Assembly: GCA_037367405.1 (NCBI GenBank)
Contig: JAZKJV010010125.1
Span: 372,001-436,000 of the forward strand
Direction: 5' to 3'
Length of the DNA stretch: 64,000 nt
From: Ottelia alismoides
Lineage: Eukaryota > Streptophyta > Magnoliopsida > Alismatales > Hydrocharitaceae
Below are positions 12,087 to 23,366 of this stretch, in pieces; position 1 is the first letter of the stretch, and every line of letters starts with the position of its first letter. A program made the translations under genes and the position numbers. Under the pieces are notes generated by a model, which ran no database searches, had not been told where the DNA came from, and saw only the letters and a program-made list of their open reading frames with translations.

Positions 12087-13139
12087 AAATCCATTGGGTG
12101 TAAATGGATCTTCAAGAGAAAGAGGGGACCTGATGGGAAGGTAAAAACCTTCAAGGCACAACTTGTGGCAAAGGGGTACAAACAGAGAGAAGGCATTGAC
12201 TACGATGAGATATTTCTCTTTCGTGGCCATGCTTAAGTTCATCAGAGCACTGCTAGCTATAGATACACATCTTGGCAATGGCACCTGGTAAATGGACGTT
12301 AAGACCACATTCCTCAATAGATGTCTCAAGGAGGATATCTATATAGAACAACCCATGACTACAGAATTAAGAAGGCAAAGTGTGCAACCCTAGAGAATCC
12401 ATCTATGGGCTCAAACAAGCTACTCGTAGCTGGAACATCACATACAATGAAAAACCATAAAGAGTTATGATTTCCTTAAGAATCATGATGAACCATGTGT
12501 GTACAAGAAGCTTAGTGGGAACAATATTGCATTCATCGTGATTTACGTAGATGGCATCATTATCATTGGGAGTGATACAAGGATGATGACTATTGTTAAG
12601 GTCTGGATGTCCCGTAACTTTGAGATGAAAGATCTTGGAGAAGCCCCTTACATCATGGATCTGGAGTTGTTCAGAAACAAAGAAAAGAGGATTTTGGGAT
12701 TGTCTCAACATTGGTACATTAGGCCCCCTTGCCTTAAGACATGGTATACACATGTCTATAGGGATGGCTCCTCAAAGTGTTGAGGAACAGAAGTCCATAA
12801 CTGGATGACCTTACGCATCAGTTGTAGGAAGCCTGATGTATGTCATGATGTGCACAATGTTGGATATATGTCATGCAGTAGGACTGGTAAGTCGTTACCA
12901 ATCTTGCTATGGAGAACAACATTAAAATGCAGTAAAGAACATCTTCAAGTATCTAAGAAGACACAAGATTACATCTTGGTCTATGAAGATAGTGATCTCC
13001 AAATCTTAGGATATAACAGGTTCATACTTCTAATCTGATATTAATGGATGAAAGTCAACTTCGTGTTGAACGGTGTTGAAAGCTGGAATAACAAGTAGGA
13101 CACCACGACTGATTCGACGAAAAAAGCTGAGTACATAAC
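12087..13139 (+). pseudogene. Copia C0: decayed reverse transcriptase and RNase H start
   Basis: Frame pieces match Ty1/copia RT in order: GCKWIFKRKRGPDGKV, KAQLVAKGYKQREGIDYDE, then MDVKTTFL, EDIYIEQP, IVIYVDGIIIIGSDT and FEMKDLGEAPY. The catalytic YVDD is changed to YVDG, and stops are frequent (for example after about 12230 and 12290). The RNase H part begins near 13059 and is cut at 13139 by C1. It resumes at 40810 with one reading continuing across the removed element. No LTR of C0 was found on the left. Confidence 0.8.
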
Positions 13140-13287
13140 TGTAGAGACCGATATTATTACATGTTATGTACCTGTTCGTAATTTCTTATTGTTCTCTGGA
13201 CTACTATGTATTTTACCCGTGACGTCTCTCCCTATATAAGAGAGCCTAGGGTTCCCTTGAATAATAGATTATTCACTTTTCCCAACA
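13140..13287 (+). repeat. 5' LTR of C1
   Basis: Starts TGTAGAGACC and ends TTTTCCCAACA. A TATATAAGAGAGCC segment in its second half is the likely promoter core. It pairs with 40657-40804 over its full length. At 148 bp it is short for a copia LTR. Confidence 0.92.
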
Positions 13288-13299
13288 TGGTATCAGAGC
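13288..13299 (+). promoter_or_regulatory. Primer-binding site of C1
   Basis: TGGTATCAGAGC begins at the base after the LTR and is complementary to the 3' end of plant initiator-Met tRNA. About 380 bases of pyrimidine-rich leader (13300-13682) separate it from gag. Confidence 0.92.
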
Positions 13300-13682
13300 T
13301 TAAGCCCTAGGGCTCTCTCACCTGCCACCCACCCTTCCTCCCTCTCTCTCTTTCTCGATCCCGACCCCGCCGCCTTCCGACCCCACCGCCTTCCAGTACC
13401 GCCGCCTCCCGATCCCTCCACCTCTCGGTCTCGCCGCCATGTTCCGGTCCCGGCCCTCCAGCGTCGGTACCGGTACCCTCTGCCTATCCGTGTCGATCCC
13501 AGCCCTAGCCGGCTTCTTCCTAGCCGGCGCCGGCCCTCTTCTGCGGCCTCTGTCGTAGCCACTTCCTTCGCCAAATCAATGGATTTGGGTGTATATCGTC
13601 TACATATGCACTCAAATCCTATGATGGCTGTGTAGACACACGGTTCTTTGTCTACAAACCCTAGTTCTTCGTCTCCGGCAAT

Positions 13683-14885
13683 ATGTCAGAATCAAAGGTT
13701 GATATGCCCTCCATAGGCGCGTTCAAAGGTCCCGCGCCAATAGTGAAGATGGATGGGACAAACTACAAGTTCTGGGCGATGCAGTTCATGAGCCTAATGA
13801 AGTCAAACGGTAAGAAGCATATTCTTACTGAGGAAGAGCCGACAGAGAAGACATGGATATATGCCTCGTGGGAGGCTGATGACTCTTATGCCAAGGATTG
13901 GCTGTCTGGTACATTGTCGATGGAGATTGCCAATGATGTCCTCCATCCAAGGCCTTAAATATCGGTTTCGGTCACCATTTCGGTACCCACCAAAACAGAA
14001 TTTCGATGGAATTTCGGTGGAATTTCGACCGAAATTTCGGTCATTTTTTGTACTATGACCCCCATATTTCAGTCATTTCGGTCGAATTTCGATTTCGACT
14101 GGATATCGATATTCGACGGAAATTCGACCGAATTTCGCTGAAATTTGAGGCCATGCCTCCATCAGCCCACTGCCAAGGCAATGTGGGATATTTTGGCCGC
14201 TACGTATTCCCAAGTACATAATGAGACTAAGATGCTTCAGCTCCAGCATGATATATTCATGATGAAGCAAAACGGCAGACCACTTCACTCACTAGACACG
14301 TCCCTGAGAGGGATGTTTGAGAAGTTATACAGTACCATTTCACTCACAGCAACTCCTGAGCAGCAGAAGACATTTCGGAATGCCACCATGGTGGGCGTAC
14401 TACTTGCATCCCTAGATCCTGAGTACGAGGCCATCCGCTCTCAAATTTTGGCCGATGCAGTTATTCCTCCAATGGAGGATGTTTACCGAAGGCTCAGTCG
14501 CATTTCAGTTTCTTCCAACTCATCTACTCCACCCCCATCGACGATGGCAGTATCGCGTGGGAGAGGTGGTCAGTTCTCTGGTCGTGGACGTGGACCCCGT
14601 GGTAGGGGTGGTCGCTTTCGTCAGCCGTGTTCGTATTGTCACCGCACAGGTCACTCGGAGGATACATGCTACTCTAAGCATGGGTTCCCAGCATCGGCGC
14701 GTGTAGCCGAGCATGCTCTGCCCCAGTCAGCATCCAATGCTGACAATCGTTTCGAGGAGTTTGTGGCACGCCTACGTGATATTATGCCACAATCATCTAC
14801 TGATTCTTCTGGAGGACCTTCAGATGTTGCTCTCACAGCTTTTGCCAGTTCCTCTGTTGCTGCTAGTACCTCAGGTAGTGCTACT
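13683..14885 (+). pseudogene. C1 gag (interrupted by a hAT MITE and by G2)
   Basis: The start ATG at 13683 is in a frame shared with C2 (MSESKVDMPSIG against MSENKVDMPSIG). Residues 1-86 precede the MITE. Removing the MITE and one TSD restores the frame exactly (LH-QPTAKAMW). A UBN2-like capsid region (MFEKLY, TPEQQKTFRNATMVG) leads into an Arg/Gly-rich stretch (GRGGQFSGRGRG) and one zinc knuckle CSYCHRTGHSEDTC. The frame then runs through a Ser/Ala-rich linker and is cut at 14885 by G2. It continues at 29661 into protease as one gag-pro reading. The protein would form the virus-like particle that packages the RNA. Confidence 0.85.
13948..14155. mobile_element. hAT-type MITE (208 bp) in C1 gag
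   Basis: Flanked by the 8-bp duplication CCTCCATC (13940-13947 and 14156-14163), which is diagnostic of hAT elements. The terminal inverted repeats are CAAGGCCTTAAA and, from the other end, CATGGCCTCAAA (10 of 12 match). The interior is packed with TTTCGG/CCGAAA words in both orientations, giving strong self-complementarity. There is no coding capacity. Confidence 0.9.
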
Positions 14886-17800
14886 TGATGAGCTCGGAAT
14901 CTACCCTTTTTATGTGTCTAATTGACGTTTTCGTTGCAGTCGGGTAAATCCGATCGATCAAAAATAACCACACGGATCGAATAATTAACGAATAAATGTA
15001 CGCGCGGTTTTATGTTTATTTAGCCTGGGCAAGACCCAGGGTCGACTCAAGGAGGCAAAGGAACAACTCGGAATCAAATTAGATGGATTAGATCACGGTT
15101 TTCTAAGAGGGATTTTTATAATTTTTTTTATGCAATAAAAAAAAGCCAAATGCAATGATGCGAATTGGATTAAGTTAATACGAAAAGAACCGACTTAGCC
15201 AAATTTAATTTTAATGTGAAATTAATCCAAATTAGCCAAGTGATATTTTCCTAAGAACCTAATCTAACAACGAATGTGAAATGTATTTTTTTTGTAATTT
15301 TTGGGTTTAAAATGCACAAAGGAAAAATACAAATTTTTTGGGGGTTTTTATCCAATTTTTGTGCAAATGAAATAAAAAAATTATGAAAATTTTACTAGAA
15401 GTTAAAAATGATAAAATGAAGCTATATTAATATTTTTGGAATTTTCTGACACTTTGTGAATTTTTTATGAATTTTTTACTGTAAACAGAGCGACTGGGAG
15501 TCTTTAATTCCTAATAAATCCACGAAGTCAAATCATCCAAAGAATGAATTATCTCAAATAGGAATTTTAATAAGGAATCAAGAAGAATTTCAATTTCTCA
15601 AAAATATTATTCGTGGATTTAACTAAAAATCAATTACAGAAATCATCCTATAAGTTATTTTATACAAAAGACAACTCCGAATTGGACGAAATTTGGACTG
15701 TAATTAAAGCACAAAGAGATGCCTCATCTACAATTTTTCACAACTTTTAGAGCAATAAATATGGCTGTGCGAATTTTAGAGCATAAATGGGCAAAATATC
15801 ACTGATTTTCAATCTCTAAATGTTAATAAATAGTCAGATGCTCACAAAAATGTAAATAAATAGCCACAAGATAAACAATGAGATGTTCTACAAAATGCTA
15901 TTTTTTGATTAAAAATTGATGTAAAATTAATGTCCAAATTAACGCTCAAAGTTAGGGGTATCTTTGCAAAACTGAAATGAAAGAAATAAACTGAAACTGT
16001 GCACATGATTCTTTTGCAAATACATAAACATGTAAGGATGTAAATGCATTTTTCACAAATAAAATAAAATAAATGAGTTGAACCTCCTCTTTTCTTCTTC
16101 CGCAAGCAGCAAAGATGGGGAGGGGCGGCTAGGGCTCGCGTGGAGCGGCGCGCAGAAGCAGGGCGGCGCTGAGGGGCTACGACCGCTGCGCGAGGCGGCA
16201 GCGGCGGTGGTCGTCGACGGCGAACGACGTTGGAGGGCGGCGCGAGGGGCGCAGCTGGTCACGCGAGACAAGGGGCGCGCACAGCGCGGAGACGCGCGGC
16301 GCGGCGAGGACGCGTGGCTGGCGGCCACGCGCGGGGATGACGGCGACAGAAGCAGCACCACACGTGTGGCACGAGGCGGGCTAGGGCGGTGGAGCGTGCT
16401 TGCGGGCGGCGGAGTTCGCCAGGAGAGTACGACGAGGAGGCGTGCTCGGTGGAGAGGGGGTTGCTGTGCGCAGCGCCGCGCGTGGGGCGGCGTTCGCAGC
16501 AGCACTGCGTGGGCGGGGACGTGCGCTGGGCTGCCGCCAGGCCACGGAGGGTTGGAGCTGAGAGGCACGCGCTGCACGGCTAGACGGTGACGGGCGGCGC
16601 GAGGTCGGTGGTGCGGTGTTGGCGGCTTGGGTGCCGCTGTGTGGCGTCGAGGGAGGCGAGGCAGGTGGCTATTGTGGCGCGCGGAGGGACAGACGCCCGC
16701 GCGCGGAGGGAAGGTCGAGGAGCGGGCGGACGACGTCGACGAGGAGGAAGGGGATGGCGGTTGTGGCGCGCGGAGGGACAAACGCCCGCGCGCCGGATGC
16801 TGGTGTGTTCGGCGGTGCTGCGCGGCCAGGGGAGGCGGGCGGCGATGCGCGGACCGTCGCTGGAGGTGCTGCGGAGGTCGACGCCCGGTGGCCGAGGGCT
16901 GGGCCGGCGAGACGGGCTGGTGCTCGGCTCCAAGGGCGGTACGTCCGCTGGGCTGCACTTTATTTTTTTTTGCAATATATTTTTTTTGTACTTTTTTTAG
17001 GAATGAAAAGAGAAATGAATAGTGATGATGATGAATGGTTTGTGATGGTGGTGGGGGTTTTTTTGTGATGATGAAATGTTGAAAATAGTTTGGTGGTGAT
17101 AATGTGATTTGTGTGATGATGGTGGTGATATTTTTGAATTGTGTTCGGTGATGTGATGAAAAACAAGGAAGAAAATTGTTAGATAAAAAATAAGATGACA
17201 AGGGAAAGTAGAGAGATTTACCTGTGATGGGTGGATGTTGTCACCTGTGGGGGAGGAGATAAACTTCGACTCCGATGATCGTCGCTTCAAGGAGATGGTG
17301 GCCTCCGAAGCTTGAGCAACTTCCTGCGAAGGATGGCTGCGACGAAATGGTTAATACCACCTCAGATCTCGCCTTGAGGTTGTCGTTGCTCAACTCGTCT
17401 CCTACAGCTGTCACCTGAAGGTTAAAGGGGCTCGACCTTACTTCTCTCAAAAACGGCGGATGATGAAGAATGGAGGAGATGAGAATATAAAGAGGAGGGA
17501 AGTTAGAAAAGAGATGGAGAGAGTGGAGAGAATGGTGGAGGAAGTGGGGAAAATGGTGGCTTGGAGTAGAAGGCAAGTAGAAGAGAAGAAGTAAAGGGAA
17601 AAAATAAGTAGATAAAATATAATATAAGTAGGCTACTTAAAATAATTAAAATAGTAATAATAAAATAATAATAATAATAAATCCGAAAATAATAAAATAA
17701 ATCCGAAAATAAATAAAAAATAGGGTGACATGTGGCGGCTCCAGGAGCTGCCACATGTCGCTCCTAGAAAATTCAAAATTAAAAGAAATAACAAAAGGGA

Positions 17801-18571
17801 TTAAATCAAAAAGTGGTCAACACGAAAGTTGCTCGTCTCGACAAGATCTACAACTTTCGTGAAGGGTCGAAAATCAAAAGAAGCCATATGTATAAAGTGT
17901 ATTTTTGGGTGGTACCTTAAAGATATAAAATACCACATTTTATCTTTTGTAATTTTTTTGTCATTTTTAAAAGAGAGAAAAAATCAAAATAAAGTTAGAA
18001 AAAATATAAAAAGAATATATACAACTTAATCTAATTTTTTGGATTAAGAAAATAAAAAGATAAAATAAAGGGCAAAAAGGTCAATATGTACAATATACAA
18101 AAGGGGCCCAAAACCCAAGTTTTGTATACGAGCTCCGATTTTAATGAAATTAGTCTTGTTTCGAAGGTCATGTATATTACTTTAAAAGTGAATAGAATCG
18201 GAGCTTGTATGAGAGAGATATGTGCATTCTAAGGTCTAAGGTCTCCAACAGGGTTTGGGGGTTTATTGGGTAATTTTACAAGTTGGTATTTTTTTGATAT
18301 TTTTTCTTTATTAGTGTTAGTAATATATACACTATAGAGTGGTTTTATTGGATTCGGAGTTAGTATAAAATATACACAAATAGGTAAAATATGGTGAATA
18401 TTTACAAGTGAATTGGGCTTCTTATTTTATGCAAATGTGAATGCTAAAATGCGGATATCATCAATGTATGCATGAATGCTAATTATGCAATATAAGGGGA
18501 AATATGTTGCTATTTACTTGGGAACAAAGCTCTATTTTCAACTTTTAGAGTGATGAATCACATATTCATCA
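14886..18571 (-). repeat. 3' LTR of G2 (3686 bp)
   Basis: Collinear with 26059-29660. In minus sense it starts TGATGAAT and ends CTCATCA. It contains a 10-bp dyad ACGAAAGTTG...CAACTTTCGT (17822-17860), a weak TATA-like CTTTATATT (about 17485-17493), an intron-like segment and a very GC-rich tract (16090-16950). The 382-codon minus ORF in the GC-rich tract is Pro/Arg/Ala/His low-complexity, and other frames are equally open, so it is not called. Confidence 0.88.
16953..17221 (-). other. Intron-like segment in the G2 3' LTR
   Basis: In minus sense CACAG|GTAAAT (GT at 17221-17220) opens an AT/C-rich stretch of 269 nt. It ends in an A-rich run and GTGCAG|CCC (AG at 16954-16953), followed by GC-rich sequence. 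The same layout is kept in the 5' LTR (28297 to 28025) and in the leader copy (25840 to 25616). Splicing is inferred from the consensus and the compositional switch. Confidence 0.45.
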
Positions 18572-18607
18572 ACACCCTATACTTAAACCTTGCTCGTCCC
18601 CGAGCAA
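18572..18607 (-). promoter_or_regulatory. PPT and adjacent stem-loop of G2
   Basis: Minus sense: stem TTGCTCG, loop GGGA, stem CGAGCAA (18607-18590), then GGTTTAAGTATAGGGTGT abutting the LTR start. The arms pair perfectly over 7 bp. The G-run is interrupted (GGGTGT), unlike D1. This is the plus-strand primer site. The role of the stem-loop is unknown. Confidence 0.75.
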
Positions 18608-20400
18608 CTAAAATGAAATGCAAGAGTGAAATGATTTTGGGTTCCATACCAAGGTCATGAACAAAAGTTGAAAATGGAGCTTGCCTCGACTTTTGGATTA
18701 ATTGTGTGGTGGAACCTCATTGGGACCTGAACTTAAGACCTAACAGACTTCAAGTCCCACAAGTCTTCTATTCAAGACTCCTCAATAGTCAGGTCAGAAC
18801 AAATCCTCAAACGCAAATTTCTGATGACTATGATTCTTACTTGTACTGTGTAAGTGTAAAATAGCTCTTCACATCAGAAATGATTCAGAAACAGCCTCCT
18901 CTAACAAGGTAACTCTAATTCCCCAGTCCAGTAACTCTTTCCTCGAGGAGCGGGTATTCCCTTCTAAGTTCAAGTGCGACCAGCTCAAGAGGATGGGGTG
19001 GAGAAAAGAATGGACGGTAGCCAGTGTAGCTACCTATCCCGGGATGCCTGACCAGTGTAGCCAAGTCATCCAGCTGCATTTTCTTTGCTAATATACATAC
19101 TACGACATGTATTTTATTTTCACTTGGAACTGTCTGATTTTTTGGAGTTCTTGCATTTTTTACTTTTTTCTCTTTTTTTTCTTTTTTTTGAACTATATAC
19201 AAGGTACAACATGTACATCAAGAGTTTTTCCTCTTGAGCCAGTAGACTAACTCTCTTTTGAAGCATTATTGCAAACCACAGCGTCCCGTCTTTAGAAGTC
19301 AACACTACCAAACTACGTTGAGATGCACTACCCTCCCTAGAGGAGGACGGATGTTTCCACCCGTGTGCTACTCCAAGCTAAAGGGGGGACGGTCAACTTC
19401 TCATTCATTTATTCATCTATTATTCCTTTATTCTTTAGACTTGTCTATACTTAGTACGAGTATGTCTTCTCTTTTCTCTCCGATCTATGAGGACATAGCT
19501 CAAGCTAAGTATAGGGGGGTCGTATATACTGCGTATATACTTTAGCCATAACTCGTACTTTCGTATTTTCTTAATAATATGGCTAATAATTCTTTAAAAT
19601 TCATTAAAAATTCTTAATAAAAAGATGTGATTATTCCTCAAATTCTTTTTGTATTTACTGATTAATAAATCAGGTGAAAATGTTTTTTTTGCAGAATGTT
19701 TGAAAAATAGTTTGAAAATCTTTGTGAACATCTATTGAAAACTATTTTGAAAATATTTTGTTACGTGTTTTCAACCTGTGTGAAAACTACCTCCTCACCA
19801 CCTCATCAATGAAGAGCTACGTGCATGGTGCCTGTCCAAGTTAGGTCGTTATCTAAAAGAATCATGCGCGTGCATGAGATATTCTACCTAGACTAATCAA
19901 GATGACATGTGAACATAGACTTGCGGACTCAAAGAATTAAGTCACTTGACCTGAGAAATCTTAACTCCAGTTCCTATAAGGTTCCTTTGAAATTAGGTGG
20001 ATTAAGGTCAAATCAAGTCCATCCTCAATATCTACTCATAACTTGGTTCAGAACCCACTAGCTTCTCACTTTGCATATGCAAGATATGCATATGAGATGT
20101 AGATGACATGATATGAATGACTCTTTTTTTTAGATGCAGAGATGATGAAAAAATAAGAAGCCTATTTTTTGTGATTTTTTTTCAAAAACTTTGGTATACC
20201 TCCTATGTTACAACAATTTACAAGAGTTTATAAGTATTATACAATTATACAAGTGTTATACAAGTATACAAGTATATAAAAAAATTCAATTTTTACAAAA
20301 GTTTTACAAGTATTATACAACAATTTTTTTTTCAATTTTTACCCACTCGTAATTATTGCAAAATATATACAAAACTACGCGAAAATACGCGAAAGTACAA
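18608..20400 (-). other. Non-coding 3' region of G2, with an inverted segment
   Basis: Holds two minus-sense blocks shared with G1 (18920-19085 and 19880-20040). Between them, about 19300-19795 runs in the opposite sense and matches G1 640-1075, including two cassettes (about 19372 and 19503) and the hairpin CTATG-AGGA-CATAG near 19486. 20100-20400 is AT-rich with ACAAGTAT-type short repeats. No gene is seen. Confidence 0.6.
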
Positions 20401-20428
20401 GCTATGGGTAAAGTATATATGTAATATA

Positions 20429-20800
20429 TACACGCCCCCCTATACAGCGTGTGCTATGTCCTCGGAGCACGAAAAGCGAGGAAAAAGACATAGCTCATGC
20501 TAAGCGTAGGAAAGTTAAAATAACAAAAAGTATAGAAGTTCGTCCCGCCCCCCTATACTTAAGCTCTGGCAGCCTAAGTGTAGAAGAAGATAAAAAATGA
20601 GGCGGGCGAGGTTAAGAGGGAAAATGAAGGAGTATATATACGGCGGGCATCGGTCCCCCCTATACTTAGGCTCTGGTCAGCCTAAGTATAGGACATGAAT
20701 GAGTGTGAGGACCGATGAGATCTAGAGAATAGACAATGAATGGTGAAGACTCGGGTCACTCTCCCCCCTATACTTAGGATCTGATCATCCTAAGTATAGC
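20429..20800 (-). repeat. Array of PPT-like hairpin cassettes in G2
   Basis: Four cassettes in minus sense. The first (20435-20470) has a partly decayed GTGCT-loop-AGCAC stem. The second pairs CTATACTTA (20553-20561) with TAAGTGTAG (20575-20583). The third has a perfect 14-bp stem, CCTATACTTAGGCT (20659-20672) with its complement at 20679-20692, inside outer arms CATCGGTCC (20648-20656) and GGACCGATG (20709-20717). The fourth has a perfect 13-bp stem (20768-20780 with 20787-20799). Each stem ends exactly at a run of C on the plus strand (G in minus sense). Confidence 0.8.
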
Positions 20801-20841
20801 CATAAAATGAAATGATATAGAGCCGGGGCGAGTGGTTCGAA

Positions 20842-21296
20842 TTACCGGGGAGGGAGGGAAAATATATACGAGGATTGAGAATATACAGGGATCAAGAAAG
20901 ATTTGTGACGAACCTTCTTGTGGGAGCGTGGAGGTGGGTAATATACAAGTGTGTCGCTGTCGGAATCATCCTCAGATGAATAGTAGTTAGATGAAGGGAT
21001 CATCCAACGAGGGTCGACACACGGCTGCTTGCTTAGATACGGCTTAAGAACAGCCGAACTGAGCTCACTCATATAAATCACCTTGTCCGGACCCGATGAG
21101 GATTCCTCTGAAACTTCCTTCTTTGGAATGTTGAAGGAAATTTTCTTAGTCGGTTTTCTAAAACCTGAATCATTGAGAGGGAGATGAGAACGGCACGCCT
21201 AGAGAGGTTCGGGGGAACATCTCGAGGAATCAATTCTCGACTTTATCTCACTAGATAGCCGACTAGAAGAGGGAGCAATCGTGTTTTTATGTGGAG
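20842..21296 (-). other. Out-of-frame continuation of the G2 gag-pro region
   Basis: An 80-codon minus frame (21081-20842) with an acidic Ser/Asp patch (YYSSEDDSDSDTLVYYPPP) follows the gag-pro frame but in a different phase. It may be the shifted tail of that polyprotein. No domain was recognised. It ends just before the cassette array. Confidence 0.3.
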
Positions 21297-23366
21297 TCAA
21301 TTTAGTCTTGGTTGTTTCCTTTGAAGGTCCAGGATGTGGTGCGGTGCTGACCATGGTTCCTCATCAGACGAGTCACCATATAGATTAGCATATTCCTGAA
21401 GGGTCAGCATGCGTCTCGAGAAGGTGCCAGTGATCTCAGTTGGCTTGACATTATTGGGCTCTTGTGTCGGATCATCAAAATGGTCAAGAGAATCAGCAAA
21501 AATCATGTCCGACTCAATGTCAGCTTCTGGTCGTGAGACCTCCTTAGAAGCTGTCACGGTGGTGGTGTAAGCAGTTGAGGAGGTGTGGGGAGTCTATGAA
21601 CCAACGGTCGTCCGGACAATCGGTCTCTCAGGTGTAGTAGAGAGGTGGGACTCATCTTCCTCTCGATGGTCACGATTGTCAGCGGATGTGTGGGTCACCT
21701 TAAAGTAAAGTTTATCAAAGAATGGATGAGGTCGAAGCGCTCCCAATGCTGTAAAATTGATTTCCTGAGTCTCGCAATCTATAGTCGCCTTAGCCAAGGC
21801 TAAGAACGGCTTCCCGAGAATAATCAGAGACTGGGAAAACTCTCCTCGGTGCTCAATGTCAATGATCGTGAAGTCCACCTGGAGTAGAGCACCTTGGAAA
21901 GTAACGATGACTGAAATGTTTCCTCTTGACCGTTTGATAGATCGATCAGCCAGCTGAACGATCTCTCTCGACTTCCTAAACGGTCTGAGTTTGGGCTTGT
22001 CAAACACAGAGGTGGGGAGGATATTTATCGGTGAATTATCATCGATTCTTGCATGGGTAAAGATGGTGTCTTTGATTTCACATTCAACTCGGGGCAACCG
22101 CTTCACTCTGCGGCTTTTGGTCTTTCTCCCCATCACCAAGGAGGTGGCCATAGACACTATGTGTCTTTCAATCCTTGTCCTCTTATTGCCCGACCTCTTG
22201 GGCATCAATTTACTTCTCACAAATCGTTTGAGGTAGGGGAATTGATCTATGGCCTTTATTAAGGGAAGATTAAAAACCAGTTCTTCATCGAGTGCTTCCC
22301 TTAGGACATGATCCAATTTTTTTAGGTCTTTTTCATTTCCAATTTTTATGTGATTTTTTGGTTTTTTAATTTTTTTGGTATTTTTGGTGGATGAATGATC
22401 AGACTCTGGATTGGAATGCAGGGGGTTAGTAGAAGAGGGAGATAGAATGGACTCCAGTTGTACACCTTGTGTGGGTGCCCTAATGTTTGTTATGATTTCA
22501 ACCTCAAAACTACTCATGTCCTTTTCCACTTTCATTCCCAATCAGGCAGAAATTGAGTGCAATATTTCCATGACATCTCTCAACTTGTTACCTAATGTTT
22601 CATTTTTCTCAATAAGTCTAAAAATGTCATCCTCCAAAATATTCTCATGACAAATCATGGGAGAGTTCTGCTCAATTGGAGGATACTGCTGAGATATTGG
22701 GGTCTCATACTAAACATACCTAGACTCTGGCATGTAATGCTAGGTCGAGTATGTACTATCCAAATGGCAAATATTGGTCAGAGCCTCATATGATGAAACG
22801 GGGACTGATAAGTCTAGCTCATAAGTCCAATCAAGTGAATGTACAGGCTCTCCGAATGAAGGCTGGTTAATGGAAGCTTGATCACTAAAGTCAATCAAGT
22901 CTAGGAAATCATGATGTGCAGGCATCTCCATTTGATATGTTCGATCGACCATGTTATGCCCTAATGTCAAGTCGGGAGGCGTATATGTAAATTATTGTCT
23001 GATCCCTACTAGAGGTGAGAATGAAGTATGTGGGGGCATATAATTTTGCCAATCATCTATCTCAGCAGTGGCTTGCTCATCATTCGATTCGTTGATTCCT
23101 GCAAGCTCTCGATAATAAGGACAGTCAGCCCAAGATGGAAGTGGATTTGGAGTGTTGCAATATGGAGTAGGTGAGAAATGCGAAGAAGTGGAGAAGACAG
23201 TCGAAGTTCTGACTTCATAATCGGGTTGAGGTGGAGCCGACCACGGGTAAGGGTCTCCCGTGGGTGGCGGAGGATACATGGAAGAATGAGAAGGTGAAGA
23301 TGAACGGTATATGATCGAGGAGGAATGACCAGAGGTCTCAGGGTATGGGGACCAATATCCCGACAT
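21297..23366 (-). pseudogene. G2 gag-like and retropepsin reading frame with in-frame stops
   Basis: From ATG at 23366 one minus-strand phase can be followed to 21297 (about 690 codons) through several stops (for example 22994-22992, 22742-22740 and 21596-21594). The N-terminus is Ser/Pro/Tyr-rich (MSGYWSPYPETSGHSSS) and shows no zinc knuckle. A Lys-rich middle is followed by an Athila-type aspartic protease at about 22160-21760: NSPINILPTSVFDK, REIVQLADRSIKRSRG, SLIILGKPFLALAKATIDC. The usual DLGAS active-site loop reads DDNSP, so catalysis is probably lost. Absence of frameshifts despite stops suggests the frame was used until fairly recently. Confidence 0.75.

Noticed and set aside
16053..17201. 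382-codon minus ORF in the G2 3' LTR
   Set aside because: Low-complexity Pro/Arg/Ala/His protein from GC-rich DNA. Several other frames over the same interval are equally open, and the frame is not kept in the partner LTR (27741-28490 differs).
20100..20400. Possible CRISPR-like or satellite array (ACAAGTAT words)
   Set aside because: Words are short, irregularly spaced and without unique spacers. It is simple AT-rich drift in a retroelement.
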